Of a stretch of DNA of 64,000 nt, positions 27,291-36,952 are shown one piece after another. Under the pieces are notes generated by a model that had not been told where the DNA came from, searched no databases, and saw only the letters and a list, made by a program, of their open reading frames with translations. The translations under genes were made by a program, and so were the position numbers. Source of the DNA: Janthinobacterium sp. CG3. Lineage in GTDB: Bacteria; Pseudomonadota; Gammaproteobacteria; Burkholderiales; Burkholderiaceae_D. Positions within the stretch are counted from its first letter, which is position 1. Every line of letters starts with the position of its first letter. The stretch covers positions 3,414,326 through 3,478,325 of the forward strand of contig NZ_KB467824.1 of the NCBI RefSeq assembly GCF_000344615.1. The letters are read 5' to 3'.

Positions 27291-29357
27291 TTACTCCACG
27301 GCCGGCTCGGTGCCGGCGGCGGCGCTGGCCAGTTCGGCCAGTTCGGCGTCGGCGCCCTGGCCGGCCTCCTGCAAGGTTTCGGCGGCGGCGGCGCCGCCGT
27401 CCTGGTCGGCCTCGTCCTCATAGTCCAGCTCGGCGTCCGCCGCCAACTCCGGCGCCGCCGCGATGTCCAGCAGCCGCACCTCGATCGACAGGTCGACCTC
27501 GTCCCAGCGCAGGATGTCGAGGGTGACCGAGGCGCCGCGCGCCACCTGCGGCATGCCCGGCAGCTTGATCACCAGCGGAATGTCGACCAGGCGCAGCAGC
27601 TCGTCCTTCAACACCACGGCCTCGACCTGGCGGGCGGTTTCCTGGCCCAGCCAGCGCAGGCACCAGTAGCGTTCCATGTTCGACTGGAACTCGCCGTAGG
27701 CCGCGTAGGCGGCGTCGAAGGCCGACACGATGGCGAACAAATTGGCGTCGCGCGGCTTGAACGGCGCCACCAGCGGCGCCGTCACGCCGTGCTCGGCGCA
27801 GGCGATGATTTGCCACTGGTTGACCAGGTCGGTGTAGCGGCGCAGCGGCGAGGTGCTCCAGGCGTACTGGTCGACGCCCAGGCCCTGGTGCGGCGCCGCG
27901 TGCGTAACCATGCGCACCTGCATCTTGGCGGCCCAGCCGTTGCCGCTGCCGCCGCCCTGGGCGCGGTAGATGCCGGGCACGCCGTGCTCGTGCATCAGCT
28001 TGCCCCAGCTGCTGTTGGCGAAAATCATCAGCTCGGCGACGATCTTGTCGAGCGGCGCGCCGCGCTTGCGGCGCGCCACCGTGACGACGTCGTTCTCGAC
28101 GTAGAAGTTGAAGTCGACGCGGTTGTTCTGCTCCGGCTTCAGGCCGAAACCCTCGCGCTTTTTCATGCGCCCCTGCTCCAGCTGCTGGGCCCACTGCCAC
28201 AGCACGCCCAGCTCGGCCTTGTGCGGGTAGTCGCCCTCGCCGCTGGCCAGGGTTTCCTCGTTGACCAGGTCGTCGAGGTCGTTGTGGCGCAAATTGCTGG
28301 CGATCGGCACCAGCTCGGCCCGGGTTTCCGTCTTCAGCACGCTCCAGTCCGTCGGGTCCAGCGTCGCGTACAGCGACAGCGCCGGGCAGGTCTTGCCCTC
28401 GGCCAGCGTGAAGGCGGCGACTATCTCGTCGGGCAACATGGTGATCTTGTCGCCGGGCATGTACACGGTCGACATGCGCTGGCGCGCCATTTTGTCGATC
28501 GCGTCGTCCGGGCGGATGCCCAGCGCCGGCGCGGCGATATGGATACCGACGCGCAGCGTGCCGTCGTCCAGCTTGACGACCGAAAAGGCGTCGTCGATCT
28601 CAGTGGTGGTGACGTCGTCGATCGAGAACGCGGCGACCTCGGCCAGCGGCAACTTCGCCGTCACGCCCGGCACCGGCACGTCGGGGAAACCGGCGCCCTT
28701 GGGGAAGTTCTCGAACAGGAACTTCGACAGATGCAAGTCCTTCGGCGTGGCGACGCCGCCGGTGGCCAACATCAGCCGCGCCGGGTTGGTGTGCAATTCG
28801 TTGCACGCCGCTTCCAACGCCTTGTACTCGATGGTGTTCTTGTCCGGCTTGAACAACAGTTGCAACACCATGTTTTGCATCGAGGCCGGCAAGGTGTTCG
28901 CCTTCAACTCCTCGACATAGCCGGCCTGCACCAGCATTTGCAGCTTTTTCTTTTCGATGCCGGCCAGCGCGGCCTTCAGCGACGCCTCCGGCGCGGCCTT
29001 GTAGCGGCCGCGGCCCTTCTTGTAGAAATACACCGGCGCCGAATGCAGCGCCAGGATCAGGCCGGCCGCCTCGGGCGCCAGCGGGGCGTGGCCGAAATAC
29101 TCGGCGCCCAGCTCGGCGAAGCCGAACTCCTCCTCGCCCGCCACTTCCCACAGGAAGTCGAGGTCGATCTCGGCGGCGACCGCCTTGGCCTTCTCCAGCA
29201 ATTCGACCGGGGCCGGCGCCGCGTACTGCAACAACACGTCCTTGATCTTGACCTTGGTGCGCTTGCCGCTGGCCATCTCGACCTGATACGCCTCGCCCGC
29301 TTGCGACATCATCGTGCCCACCTTGAAATCGCCGGATTCTTCAAAAAATAGATTCAT
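27291..29357 (-). CDS. RNB-domain exoribonuclease (RNase II family)
   Basis: A 688-residue RNase II-type 3'-5' exonuclease. The catalytic acidic cluster is VAAFSIDDVTTTEIDDAFSV, the arginine motif is STSPLRRYTDLVNQWQ, and PGDKITMLPDEIVAAFTLAE lies between them. The N-terminal region resembles the winged-helix and cold-shock part of the short betaproteobacterial RNB enzymes rather than RNase R. The C terminus ends in an acidic Glu/Asp/Ala-rich tail. It lies 10 bp after ubiC on the same strand. I leave the symbol open because it could be named rnb or a paralogue. Confidence 0.88.
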   Translation of the reverse strand: MNLFFEESGDFKVGTMMSQAGEAYQVEMASGKRTKVKIKDVLLQYAAPAPVELLEKAKAVAAEIDLDFLWEVAGEEEFGFAELGAEYFGHAPLAPEAAGLILALHSAPVYFYKKGRGRYKAAPEASLKAALAGIEKKKLQMLVQAGYVEELKANTLPASMQNMVLQLLFKPDKNTIEYKALEAACNELHTNPARLMLATGGVATPKDLHLSKFLFENFPKGAGFPDVPVPGVTAKLPLAEVAAFSIDDVTTTEIDDAFSVVKLDDGTLRVGIHIAAPALGIRPDDAIDKMARQRMSTVYMPGDKITMLPDEIVAAFTLAEGKTCPALSLYATLDPTDWSVLKTETRAELVPIASNLRHNDLDDLVNEETLASGEGDYPHKAELGVLWQWAQQLEQGRMKKREGFGLKPEQNNRVDFNFYVENDVVTVARRKRGAPLDKIVAELMIFANSSWGKLMHEHGVPGIYRAQGGGSGNGWAAKMQVRMVTHAAPHQGLGVDQYAWSTSPLRRYTDLVNQWQIIACAEHGVTAPLVAPFKPRDANLFAIVSAFDAAYAAYGEFQSNMERYWCLRWLGQETARQVEAVVLKDELLRLVDIPLVIKLPGMPQVARGASVTLDILRWDEVDLSIEVRLLDIAAAPELAADAELDYEDEADQDGGAAAAETLQEAGQGADAELAELASAAAGTEPAVE

Positions 29358-29367
29358 TGCTCTGTTC

Positions 29368-29964
29368 TTATAGTCTGTTTATTAATGTTTCGGTTGCAAC
29401 AGGGTGCGCCAACGCCAATACCGTCGGCAGAAACACCTCTGTCACCAGCAGCAATCCTTGGCGGCGCTGGTACAGGCAGCGCCGCGCGTACAAAATCCGC
29501 TCGTCGTGGCCGGCCGGCCCCAGCGCGGCCAGCGCGCGCCGCGCCAGCGGATGCCCGGCGCGCAGGCGGGCGAATTCCAACGGCCCGCGCCGCACCTTGC
29601 GGTCGCCGAACAGCGTGGTGCCCAGCGAGCGCTCGCCCAGCGCGCTGAACAGCGGCCAGTCCGACGCCGTCGCCGACATCGGCACCACGGTATGGCCGAA
29701 CACCACCGGCGTATTATCACACCTGAGCAGCACTTCGCGCTCCCACACCCGCCCGGGCCGGTGCAAACCGATCGCCGCGGCCTCGTCCGACAGGCAGCGC
29801 GCGGTCAACTGGTGCAGGCACTGGACGCGGAAGCTGCCGCTGTGCGCGCGCAACTTGGCCGTCAGCGAGCCGCCGCCGACAAGCCAGTGGCGCAGCGCCG
29901 GCGGCGCGTTGACGGCGTTGATGTGGCGCTGCCATTCGGTCTGCCGGAGCGAACCGCCGCTCAC
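29368..29964 (-). CDS. ubiC: Chorismate lyase
   Basis: A 198-residue enzyme that removes pyruvate from chorismate to give 4-hydroxybenzoate, the first ubiquinone-specific step. The family pattern is visible in VWEREVLLRCDNTPVVFGHT, then LGTTLFGDRKVRRGPLEFAR and ERILYARRCLYQRRQGLLLV with the final EVFLP strand. The GTG at 29964 overlaps the stop of the upstream hydrolase by four bases (GTGA). It sits between yqiA and the RNB exonuclease in the mpl operon. Confidence 0.9.
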   Translation of the reverse strand: MSGGSLRQTEWQRHINAVNAPPALRHWLVGGGSLTAKLRAHSGSFRVQCLHQLTARCLSDEAAAIGLHRPGRVWEREVLLRCDNTPVVFGHTVVPMSATASDWPLFSALGERSLGTTLFGDRKVRRGPLEFARLRAGHPLARRALAALGPAGHDERILYARRCLYQRRQGLLLVTEVFLPTVLALAHPVATETLINRL

Positions 29965-30542
29965 CGCGCGCCGTCCGCGACGCCGCAAAACGCCAGCACC
30001 GGCGCCAGGTAATCGGCGAACTCGGCGATGCCGTGGTCGCTGCCCTGGATCACCTGCTGGCGCGCGCCGGCGTAGTGCGCCACCATGTCGCGGTAGTCCA
30101 GCACCGCGTCGCCGGTGGCGGCGATCAGGAAATACCGTTGCGGCTCGGTAATGCGCGGCACCGCCAGCGCGCGCAGCTCGTCGATATACTCGCGTTTGAA
30201 CTCGAACGGCGCGTCGGAATGGAATTGGGTGGTGACGCCGACGTGTTTGTCGAGGTCTTGCAGCGGCTTGATGGCGGGGTTCAGCAACACCGCGCGGCAA
30301 GCCAGGCGCTCCGCCAGCCAGGTCGCGTAATAGCCGCCCAGCGACGAACCGACGATGCATAACTCGTCAGCCGGCACCGCCGCGGCCAGCGCCAGCGCCA
30401 GCTCGATGGCCAGCTTCGGCGAGGCCGGCAACTGCGGGCAGCGCCACTGCGCGGACAGCCCCAGCGCGTCCATGCGCCCGGCCATTAGGCGCGCCTTCAT
30501 CGACAGCGGCGAGGAACGGAATCCGTGCAGGTACAAAATCAT
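29961..30542 (-). CDS. yqiA: YqiA/YcfP-family alpha/beta hydrolase
   Basis: A 193-residue esterase-like protein. The N terminus is MILYLHGFRSSPLSMKARLM, the nucleophile elbow is CIVGSSLGGYYATWLAERLA (Ser in GSSLGG), and the acid/His end of the triad is in GDAVLDYRDMVAHY and QGSDHGIAEFADYL. The length is typical of YqiA. E. coli YqiA is a broad esterase without a settled role. It overlaps mpl by four bases and ubiC by four bases. Confidence 0.9.
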   Translation of the reverse strand: MILYLHGFRSSPLSMKARLMAGRMDALGLSAQWRCPQLPASPKLAIELALALAAAVPADELCIVGSSLGGYYATWLAERLACRAVLLNPAIKPLQDLDKHVGVTTQFHSDAPFEFKREYIDELRALAVPRITEPQRYFLIAATGDAVLDYRDMVAHYAGARQQVIQGSDHGIAEFADYLAPVLAFCGVADGAR

Positions 30543-31909
30543 TGCGCCAGCGCCTCCAGCAACTTCTGGTGCACGCCGCCGAAGCCGCCGTTGCTCATCA
30601 CAATGATCTGGTCGCCGGGACGCGCGGCGCCGGCCACGGCCGCCACCAGCGCGTCGATCTGCTCGAAACTGCTGGCGCGCGCGCCCAGCGGCGCCAACGC
30701 GTCGCCCAGGCTCCAGCCCAGCGCCTCGGGGCTGCCGAAACCGAATACCAGGTCGGCGTCGACCAGGCTGCCCGGCAAGGCGTCCTTCATCGCCCCCAGC
30801 TTCATGGTGTTCGAGCGTGGTTCCAGCACCGCCAAAATGCGGCCCTTGGCGCCGATCTTCTGGCGCAATCCGCCCACGGTGGTGGCGATGGCCGTCGGAT
30901 GGTGGGCGAAATCGTCGAACACGGTAATGTCGTTGACCACGCCGCGCACTTCCATGCGCCGCTTGACGTTTTCAAACCTGGCCAGCGACTGCGCCGCCTG
31001 GGCGGTCGGCACGCCGACGTGGCGCGCGGCGGCGATGGCTGCCAGCGCGTTGCAACGGTTGTGCCTGCCCGTCAGTTGCCACTCGACCCTGCCGGCGACC
31101 TTGCCCTGGAACAGCACGTCGAAACTGCCGTCGTCGTGCTCGTTCATGGCCCAGTCCTTGTCGTCGCCGTGGCCGAAGCTTTCCTTTTCGCTCCAGCAAC
31201 CGCGCTGCAACACCCGGCCCAGCGCCGCCTCGTCGCCGTTGAAGACGATCCGGCCGATGCCCGGCACGGTGCGCGCCAAGTGGTGGAATTGCGTCTCGAT
31301 CGCGTGCAGGTCGGGGAAGATATCGGCGTGATCGTATTCGAGGTTGTTCATGACCGCGGTTTTCGCGTGGTAGTGGACGAACTTGCTGCGCTTGTCGAAG
31401 AAGGCCGTGTCGTACTCGTCCGCTTCGATAACGAAGAAGTCCGAATCGACGCCCTTGCCCGACAAACGCGCCGAAATGCCGAAGTTCATCGGCACGCCGC
31501 CGATCAGGAAACCGGGCGCGTAACCGGCGTCCTCGAGAATCCAGGTCAGCATGGCCGACGTCGTCGTCTTGCCGTGCGTGCCGGCCACGGCCAGCACCCA
31601 CTTGTTGCGTAAGATATGTTCGCCGATCCACTGCGGCCCGGACACATAGGGCAGGCTGCGGTTCAGAATCTCCTCGACCAGCGCATTGCCGCGCGACACC
31701 ACGTTACCGATCACGTACAGATCGGGCGCAAGCTTGGTCTGTTCCGGGCTGAAACCCTGGATCAACTCGATGCCCTGGGCTTCCAGCTGGGTGCTCATCG
31801 GCGGGTAAACGTTGGCGTCGCAGCCGGTGACGCGGTGGCCGGCTTCCTTGGCCAGCACTGCGAGGCCGCCCATAAAGGTGCCGCAGATGCCGAGAATATG
31901 AATATGCAT
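30539..31909 (-). CDS. mpl: UDP-MurNAc:L-alanyl-gamma-D-glutamyl-meso-DAP ligase
   Basis: A 456-residue Mur-type ligase that re-attaches the recycled tripeptide to UDP-MurNAc. The N-terminal Rossmann segment is HIHILGICGTFMGGLAVLAK and the ATP loop is LAVAGTHGKTTTSAMLTWIL. Family residues continue in EADEYDTAFFDKRSKFVHYH and DDFAHHPTAIATTVGGLRQK. The length is standard. The ATG at 31909 is chosen by homology (MHIHILGICGTF); the open frame reaches further upstream. It is the first gene of a leftward run with yqiA, ubiC, RNB, tonB, aroE and mtgA, and matches AmpD elsewhere in the window in muropeptide recycling. Confidence 0.95.
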   Translation of the reverse strand: MHIHILGICGTFMGGLAVLAKEAGHRVTGCDANVYPPMSTQLEAQGIELIQGFSPEQTKLAPDLYVIGNVVSRGNALVEEILNRSLPYVSGPQWIGEHILRNKWVLAVAGTHGKTTTSAMLTWILEDAGYAPGFLIGGVPMNFGISARLSGKGVDSDFFVIEADEYDTAFFDKRSKFVHYHAKTAVMNNLEYDHADIFPDLHAIETQFHHLARTVPGIGRIVFNGDEAALGRVLQRGCWSEKESFGHGDDKDWAMNEHDDGSFDVLFQGKVAGRVEWQLTGRHNRCNALAAIAAARHVGVPTAQAAQSLARFENVKRRMEVRGVVNDITVFDDFAHHPTAIATTVGGLRQKIGAKGRILAVLEPRSNTMKLGAMKDALPGSLVDADLVFGFGSPEALGWSLGDALAPLGARASSFEQIDALVAAVAGAARPGDQIIVMSNGGFGGVHQKLLEALAQ

Positions 31910-32050
31910 GTTGAGAGGCTTGCGCTGGCGAATGTGTAAGTGTGAGATTTTACCTGAGAAGGCGGCCGCCCCCGCGTCAAAGTACAACTTGCCAACTGCG
32001 CCACGCCACCCCGCCGCTACCGTTTCGCGGTTCGGGGTATCATCGTCTGC

Positions 32051-32668
32051 ATGACAAACGCTTACGACGACGCCCAAGGGCTGCGCAACGAAATTGCCGC
32101 CGCCGCCGCGCGCCTGGTCGCCCAGGACGGCGCCGACTACAGCACCGCGAAACGCAAGGCGGCGCGGCAACTGCTCGGCGATACCCCGTCCGTCGCCAAT
32201 TTCCTGCCCGACAACGCGCAGATTGAAAACGAGGTACGGCTGTATAACGCGCTGTTTCTCGCCGATACGCAACCGGCGCGGCTGTTCCAGCTACGCACCA
32301 TTGCCTTGCAGGTGATGGAGGCGCTGGAGCGCTTCCACCCCTATCTGACCGGCGCGGTGTTCAACGGCACCGCCGGGCCGCACGCGGAAATTTACTTGCA
32401 GTTGTTCGCCGACAGCGCCAAGGACGTGCAGATTTTTCTGCTGGGTAAGAACGTGAATATCGACATTTCCGAAACCCCGCACTTCAAGGGGCCGCGCTTT
32501 GACCCGGTTGAAACCGTCAGTTTCCTGTGGAACAAGGAGGGCGTGCACGCGGCCTTGTACGAACTCGACGACCTGCGCGGCGCCCTGAAAGCCAAGGCCG
32601 TGCGCACCGACGCGGCCGGCTTGCGGGCGCTGCTGTTGGCAAGCACGCAAAACCCCGCCGCCGGGTAG
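32051..32668 (+). CDS. Conserved hypothetical protein
   Basis: I do not know a function for this 205-residue soluble protein. The first third is helical and charged (AKRKAARQLLGDTPSVANFL, EVRLYNALFLADTQPARLFQ). The middle contains RFHPYLTGAVFNGTAGPHAE followed by IYLQLFADSAKDVQIFLLGK, which looks like a small alpha/beta domain with an NGTAG loop, perhaps nucleotidyltransferase-like. It is divergent from mpl across about 140 bp, and the two may share a control region. Homologues adjacent to mpl would be the best clue. Confidence 0.75.
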   Translation: MTNAYDDAQGLRNEIAAAAARLVAQDGADYSTAKRKAARQLLGDTPSVANFLPDNAQIENEVRLYNALFLADTQPARLFQLRTIALQVMEALERFHPYLTGAVFNGTAGPHAEIYLQLFADSAKDVQIFLLGKNVNIDISETPHFKGPRFDPVETVSFLWNKEGVHAALYELDDLRGALKAKAVRTDAAGLRALLLASTQNPAAG

Positions 32669-32693
32669 CCGGCTTGGCCGCGCGCTTCGTCTT

Positions 32694-32730
32694 GCGCCGC
32701 TATATATATATGTATATCTATATGCGGCGC
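32694..32730. repeat. AT-rich palindrome with GC clamps
   Basis: GCGCCGC at 32694-32700 and GCGGCGC at 32724-32730 bracket 23 bp of nearly pure TA sequence, an inverted structure that could extrude as a cruciform or fold in RNA. It is the most AT-rich spot in this GC-rich neighbourhood and lies downstream of the hypothetical gene. No T-run follows, so a terminator role is unclear. Confidence 0.55.
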
Positions 32731-32867
32731 GTTGAAATAGTCAAAACCCCCCATCCATCGGCTGAAACCGGTATGGAGTGATCCCGGGTATTCGTCGGCC
32801 CGAGCAGCACCCGCGCGCATTTCCTGTACAGTGTCGGTTGTTTAATACCTTTTTCCAGTGAATTGCC

Positions 32868-33413
32868 ATGGCAAAGAAGAACTTCGCTACCTACGCCCTC
32901 GTCGCCCTGCTGTTTGGCGGCATGGGCGCCTACGTCGCCGTTACCAGCAATAAAGCCGAGCCGCTGCCGGCCGCCGCCGCGCCAAGCGTCAACGGTCCGG
33001 TGCAGGCTTTGTTCGCGCAGTCGCTGCCCGACGCCGCGGGCAAGGGGCAAGCCCTGTCGCAGTGGAAGGGCAAGGCGATGGTGGTGAATTTCTGGGCGCC
33101 GTGGTGCGCCCCTTGTGTTGAGGAAATGCCGGAACTGTCGGCGCTGCAGCAGGAGATGTCCGGCAAAAACGTACAAGTCATCGGCATTGGCATTGATTCG
33201 CCCGGCAACATCGCGCAATTTGCCGAAAAAGTGAAGATTTCCTATCCGGTGTACGTGGCCGGCATGGGCGGCACCGACTTGTCGCGCCAGTTTGGCAATA
33301 CTGCCGGCGGCTTGCCCTACACGGTCCTGATCGGCGCCGACGGACAGGTCAAGAAGACCTATCTGGGCCGCTTGAAGTTTGAACAATTGCGTGCCGACCT
33401 GGCTACACTCTAA
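32868..33413 (+). CDS. TlpA-like thioredoxin-fold disulphide reductase
   Basis: A 181-residue periplasmic protein anchored by one N-terminal helix (NFATYALVALLFGGMGAYVA). The thioredoxin domain has the active site NFWAPWCAPCVEEMPELSAL (WCAPC) and the cis-proline region in GGLPYTVLIGADGQ. TlpA/ResA-like proteins reduce disulphides in cytochrome maturation or oxidative defence. It is followed by aroQ after 84 bp on the same strand. No dedicated DsbD partner is nearby. Confidence 0.9.
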   Translation: MAKKNFATYALVALLFGGMGAYVAVTSNKAEPLPAAAAPSVNGPVQALFAQSLPDAAGKGQALSQWKGKAMVVNFWAPWCAPCVEEMPELSALQQEMSGKNVQVIGIGIDSPGNIAQFAEKVKISYPVYVAGMGGTDLSRQFGNTAGGLPYTVLIGADGQVKKTYLGRLKFEQLRADLATL

Positions 33414-33497
33414 TTATTTCGACAATATATTTTCTCTTGCCAAGGCACCCCTTTGGCGGCAAAATGCGGAACTTTCGCGAAAAATGGTCTCTAATAC

Positions 33498-33935
33498 ATG
33501 GCAAAAAACCTCCTTCTGCTGAACGGTCCCAACTTGAATTTATTGGGGACGCGCGAGCCAGAGGTCTACGGCGCGAGCACTTTGGCCGACGTCGAGCAAG
33601 CCGCGCAGGCCCAGGCCAGGGCGGCCGGCGCGCAGCTTTCTTGCTTTCAAAGCAACCACGAGGGTGCCTTGATCGACCGCATCCACGCCGCCAAGACCGA
33701 GGGCGTGGACGCCATCGTCATCAATCCGGGCGGGCTCACGCACACCAGCGTGGCCTTGCGCGACGCCTTGGCGGGGGTGGCCATTCCGTTCGTGGAAGTG
33801 CATATTTCGAATGTTCATCAGCGCGAAGCATTTCGCCACCACTCTTTTCTCAGCGCGATCGCGCAGGGCGTGATCTGCGGCCTCGGTATCGATGGATATC
33901 GCTTTGCCATCGACTTTGCGCTTAAAACACGTTAA
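33498..33935 (+). CDS. aroQ: Type II 3-dehydroquinate dehydratase
   Basis: A 145-residue type II dehydroquinase that makes 3-dehydroshikimate from 3-dehydroquinate. The lid and active-site region is [20 protein letters not shown] (Tyr and Arg), followed by [40 protein letters not shown] and [20 protein letters not shown] with the catalytic His. It is upstream of accB as in many Burkholderiales. With aroE in this window, two consecutive shikimate steps are present at separate loci. Confidence 0.96.
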   Translation: MAKNLLLLNGPNLNLLGTREPEVYGASTLADVEQAAQAQARAAGAQLSCFQSNHEGALIDRIHAAKTEGVDAIVINPGGLTHTSVALRDALAGVAIPFVEVHISNVHQREAFRHHSFLSAIAQGVICGLGIDGYRFAIDFALKTR

Positions 33936-34025
33936 TCTACGCGATCTGCACGCAATTATCGCGGGATGCTTCTGAGCAATAGCACCGCATTACTCTTATA
34001 ACAATATAATTCCAAGGGGTTTTAC

Positions 34026-34493
34026 ATGGATTTACGAAAACTGAAGACCTTGATCGACCTGGTCGCCGAGTCGGATATCGCCGAGCTGGAAGTGACCGAA
34101 GGCGAGAGCAAGGTCCGCATCGTCAAGTCGTCCGCCATGCCGCAAAACCAAGTTGTCATGATGCAGCCGCAAGGCATGCAGCAGCAGTACCAGCAAGCCG
34201 GCGCGCCGATGGGCGCGGCGCCGACCGCTGCGGCGCCTATCGCCGCCGTCGAGCCGACCGGTTACGTGGTCAAGTCGCCTATGGTCGGCACCTTCTACCG
34301 CTCGTCGGCCCCGGGCACCCCGGCCTTCGTCGAAATCGGCAGCACCGTCAAGGAAGGCGACACCCTGTGCATCATCGAGGCGATGAAGCTGTTGAATGAA
34401 ATCGACTCGGACGCAGCCGGTGTCGTGACCCAGATTCTGGTCGAGAACGGCCAGCCGGTCGAATTCGGCCAACCCCTGTTTGTGATCGGCTAA
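34026..34493 (+). CDS. accB: Acetyl-CoA carboxylase biotin carboxyl carrier protein
   Basis: A 155-residue carrier protein. The N-terminal part ([20 protein letters not shown]) resembles other AccB proteins, a Gln/Pro/Ala-rich linker follows, and the biotinyl domain starts at [20 protein letters not shown]. The biotin-accepting lysine is in [12 protein letters not shown]. Upstream there is a -10-like TATAAT at 34005-34010 and an AAGGGG ribosome site. accC lies 91 bp downstream on the same strand. Confidence 0.97.
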   Translation: MDLRKLKTLIDLVAESDIAELEVTEGESKVRIVKSSAMPQNQVVMMQPQGMQQQYQQAGAPMGAAPTAAAPIAAVEPTGYVVKSPMVGTFYRSSAPGTPAFVEIGSTVKEGDTLCIIEAMKLLNEIDSDAAGVVTQILVENGQPVEFGQPLFVIG

Positions 34494-34584
34494 CAGCCAG
34501 CTAGGCGGCCGCTCCGGCCGCCCGCAGCGCCCTTCACTTGCCGCCGGCCTGCCCGGCTCTCACAGACATACGCGAAACCTACCC

Positions 34585-36000
34585 ATGTTTGAAAAAATCC
34601 TTATTGCCAACCGGGGTGAAATTGCCCTCCGTATTCAGCGCGCTTGCCGCGAAATGGGCATCAAGACGGTTGTGGTCCATTCCGAAGCCGACAAGGACGC
34701 GAAATACGTCAAGTTGGCCGACGAATCCGTTTGCATCGGACCGGCACCCTCCAGCCTGAGCTACCTGAACATGCCAGCCATTATCAGCGCGGCGGAAGTG
34801 ACGGACGCCGAGGCGATCCATCCGGGTTACGGCTTCCTGTCGGAAAACGCCGACTTCGCCGAACGCGTCGAAAAATCCGGTTTCGTCTTCATCGGACCGC
34901 GCTCGGAATCGATCCGTCTGATGGGCGACAAGGTCTCGGCCAAGCAAACCATGATCAAGGCGGGCGTGCCCTGCGTGCCCGGCTCCGAAGGCGCGCTGCC
35001 GGACGATCCGAAAATCATCATCCAAACCGCGCGCAAGGTCGGCTATCCGGTCATCATCAAGGCGGCCGGCGGCGGCGGCGGGCGCGGCATGCGCGTCGTC
35101 CACACCGAGGCGGCCCTGCTGAACGCGGTGGCAATGACCAAGGCCGAGGCCGCCACGGCTTTCGGCAACCCCGAAGTGTATATGGAGAAGTACCTGGAAA
35201 ATCCGCGCCACGTGGAAATCCAGATCCTCGCCGATGAATTCAAGAACGCCGTCTGGCTGGGCGAACGCGACTGCTCGATGCAGCGCCGCCACCAGAAGGT
35301 CATCGAGGAGGCGCCAGCGCCGGGCATCCCGCGCAAGCTGATCGAAAAAATCGGCGACCGCTGCGCCGAGGCTTGCCGCAAGATCGGCTACCGCGGCGCC
35401 GGCACCTTCGAGTTCCTGTACGAAAACGGCGAGTTCTATTTCATCGAGATGAACACGCGCGTGCAGGTCGAGCATCCGGTCACCGAGATGATCACCGGCA
35501 TCGACATCGTGCAGGAACAGATCCGCATCGCCGCCGGCGAGAAGCTGCGCTTCCGCCAGCGCGACGTGATGCTGTCCGGCCACGCCATCGAATGCCGCAT
35601 CAACGCCGAAGACCCGTTCAAGTTCACGCCGTCGCCGGGCAAGATCATTTCCTGGCATACGCCGGGCGGTCCCGGCATCCGTGTCGACTCGCACGCCTAC
35701 GCCGGCTACTACGTGCCGCCGCACTACGATTCGATGATCGGCAAGGTCATCGCCTACGGTGCCACGCGCGAGCAAGCCATCCGCCGCATGCAGATCGCGC
35801 TGTCGGAAATGGTCGTCGAGGGTATTTCGACCAACATCGCGCTGCACCGCGAACTGATGATCGACGCGCGCTTCATGGAAGGCGGCACCAACATCCATTA
35901 TCTGGAACAGAAACTGGCGGACATGCCGGACTTGTCCAAGGGCGCCGCCAAGGTCGGCCCTGGCATCGCCAACAAGTTGGACGTCAAGGTACAAGCATGA
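34585..36000 (+). CDS. accC: Biotin carboxylase subunit of acetyl-CoA carboxylase
   Basis: A 471-residue ATP-grasp enzyme that carboxylates biotin on AccB. The N-terminal domain begins [20 protein letters not shown], the ATP loop is [20 protein letters not shown], and the catalytic region includes [37 protein letters not shown] and [20 protein letters not shown]. The length is standard. The stop overlaps the start of prmA by four bases (ATGA). Confidence 0.98.
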   Translation: MFEKILIANRGEIALRIQRACREMGIKTVVVHSEADKDAKYVKLADESVCIGPAPSSLSYLNMPAIISAAEVTDAEAIHPGYGFLSENADFAERVEKSGFVFIGPRSESIRLMGDKVSAKQTMIKAGVPCVPGSEGALPDDPKIIIQTARKVGYPVIIKAAGGGGGRGMRVVHTEAALLNAVAMTKAEAATAFGNPEVYMEKYLENPRHVEIQILADEFKNAVWLGERDCSMQRRHQKVIEEAPAPGIPRKLIEKIGDRCAEACRKIGYRGAGTFEFLYENGEFYFIEMNTRVQVEHPVTEMITGIDIVQEQIRIAAGEKLRFRQRDVMLSGHAIECRINAEDPFKFTPSPGKIISWHTPGGPGIRVDSHAYAGYYVPPHYDSMIGKVIAYGATREQAIRRMQIALSEMVVEGISTNIALHRELMIDARFMEGGTNIHYLEQKLADMPDLSKGAAKVGPGIANKLDVKVQA

Positions 36001-36944
36001 GCTGGACAGAAATCGTCATCGAAATAGCGCGCGACAACGCCGAGGCCCTGTCGGACGCCTTGATGGAAGCGGGCGCCCTGTCGGTGTCGGTGGAAGACGC
36101 CGACGAGGGCACCGACGCCGAGCAGCCGCTGTTCGGCGAACCGGGCATGGAGCCGGAAGAGGCGGCATGGGAACACAGCCGCGTGGTGGCCCTGACCGAC
36201 GTCGACGCCGACCAGAGCGCCATCGTGGCGGCCGCGGCCAAGGCGATCCGCCTGAAAACCGCGCCGGCGTTCACGCTGCGCGCGGTGGCCGAGCAGGACT
36301 GGGTGCGGCTGACGCAGTCGCAGTTCGCGCCCATCCACATCGGCAAGAACATCTGGGTCGTGCCGAGCTGGCACGAGGCGCCGGACCCGGAAGGCCTGAT
36401 CCTGGAGCTGGACCCGGGCCTGGCCTTCGGCACCGGCAGCCATCCGACCACCCGCCTGTGCATGGAATGGCTGGAAGCCAATCCGGCGCCCGGCAAGACC
36501 GTGCTCGACTACGGTTGCGGCTCGGGGATTCTGGCGATGGTGGCCAAGAAGCTCGATTCGGGCGTCGTCACCGGCGTCGACATCGACCCGCAAGCGATCG
36601 AATCGGCGCGCGACAACGCCTTGCGCAACAAGTGCGACATCGAATACTTCCTGCCGGACACGTTCGCCAAGTCGGCGCACGCCGGGCAGCGTTTTGACAC
36701 CGTCGTGGCGAATATCTTGTCGAGCCCGTTGAAGGTGATGGCGCCGATGCTGTCCGGCCGCGTCGCCGACGGCGGCGCCCTGATCCTGTCGGGCGTGCTG
36801 GCGCGCCAGGCCAACGAAGTGATCGACGCCTACGCGCCGTTTATCAAGTTGGGCGTGTGGGCCGAGCAAGACGGCTGGGTTGCCCTGCATGGCCGCCTCG
36901 GCAGCGATGCGGCGCCGCTGGCGCGCGTCAAAGAAGGCGCGTAA
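35997..36944 (+). CDS. prmA: Ribosomal protein L11 methyltransferase
   Basis: A 315-residue SAM-dependent methyltransferase that trimethylates L11. The N-terminal L11-binding domain begins [20 protein letters not shown]. The SAM motif is [20 protein letters not shown], preceded by [20 protein letters not shown] and followed by [13 protein letters not shown]. It starts within the accC stop. The accC-prmA coupling is common in Betaproteobacteria. Confidence 0.96.
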   Translation: MSWTEIVIEIARDNAEALSDALMEAGALSVSVEDADEGTDAEQPLFGEPGMEPEEAAWEHSRVVALTDVDADQSAIVAAAAKAIRLKTAPAFTLRAVAEQDWVRLTQSQFAPIHIGKNIWVVPSWHEAPDPEGLILELDPGLAFGTGSHPTTRLCMEWLEANPAPGKTVLDYGCGSGILAMVAKKLDSGVVTGVDIDPQAIESARDNALRNKCDIEYFLPDTFAKSAHAGQRFDTVVANILSSPLKVMAPMLSGRVADGGALILSGVLARQANEVIDAYAPFIKLGVWAEQDGWVALHGRLGSDAAPLARVKEGA

Positions 36945-36952
36945 CCACCGCA

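Noticed and set aside
30361-31000. Plus-strand frames inside yqiA and mpl
   Set aside because: Both strands are open because of high GC, but only the minus-strand frames show enzyme motifs.
32698-32726. TA-rich tract as a replication origin or DnaA site
   Set aside because: No DnaA boxes are seen nearby and the flanking genes are not those of a replication origin.
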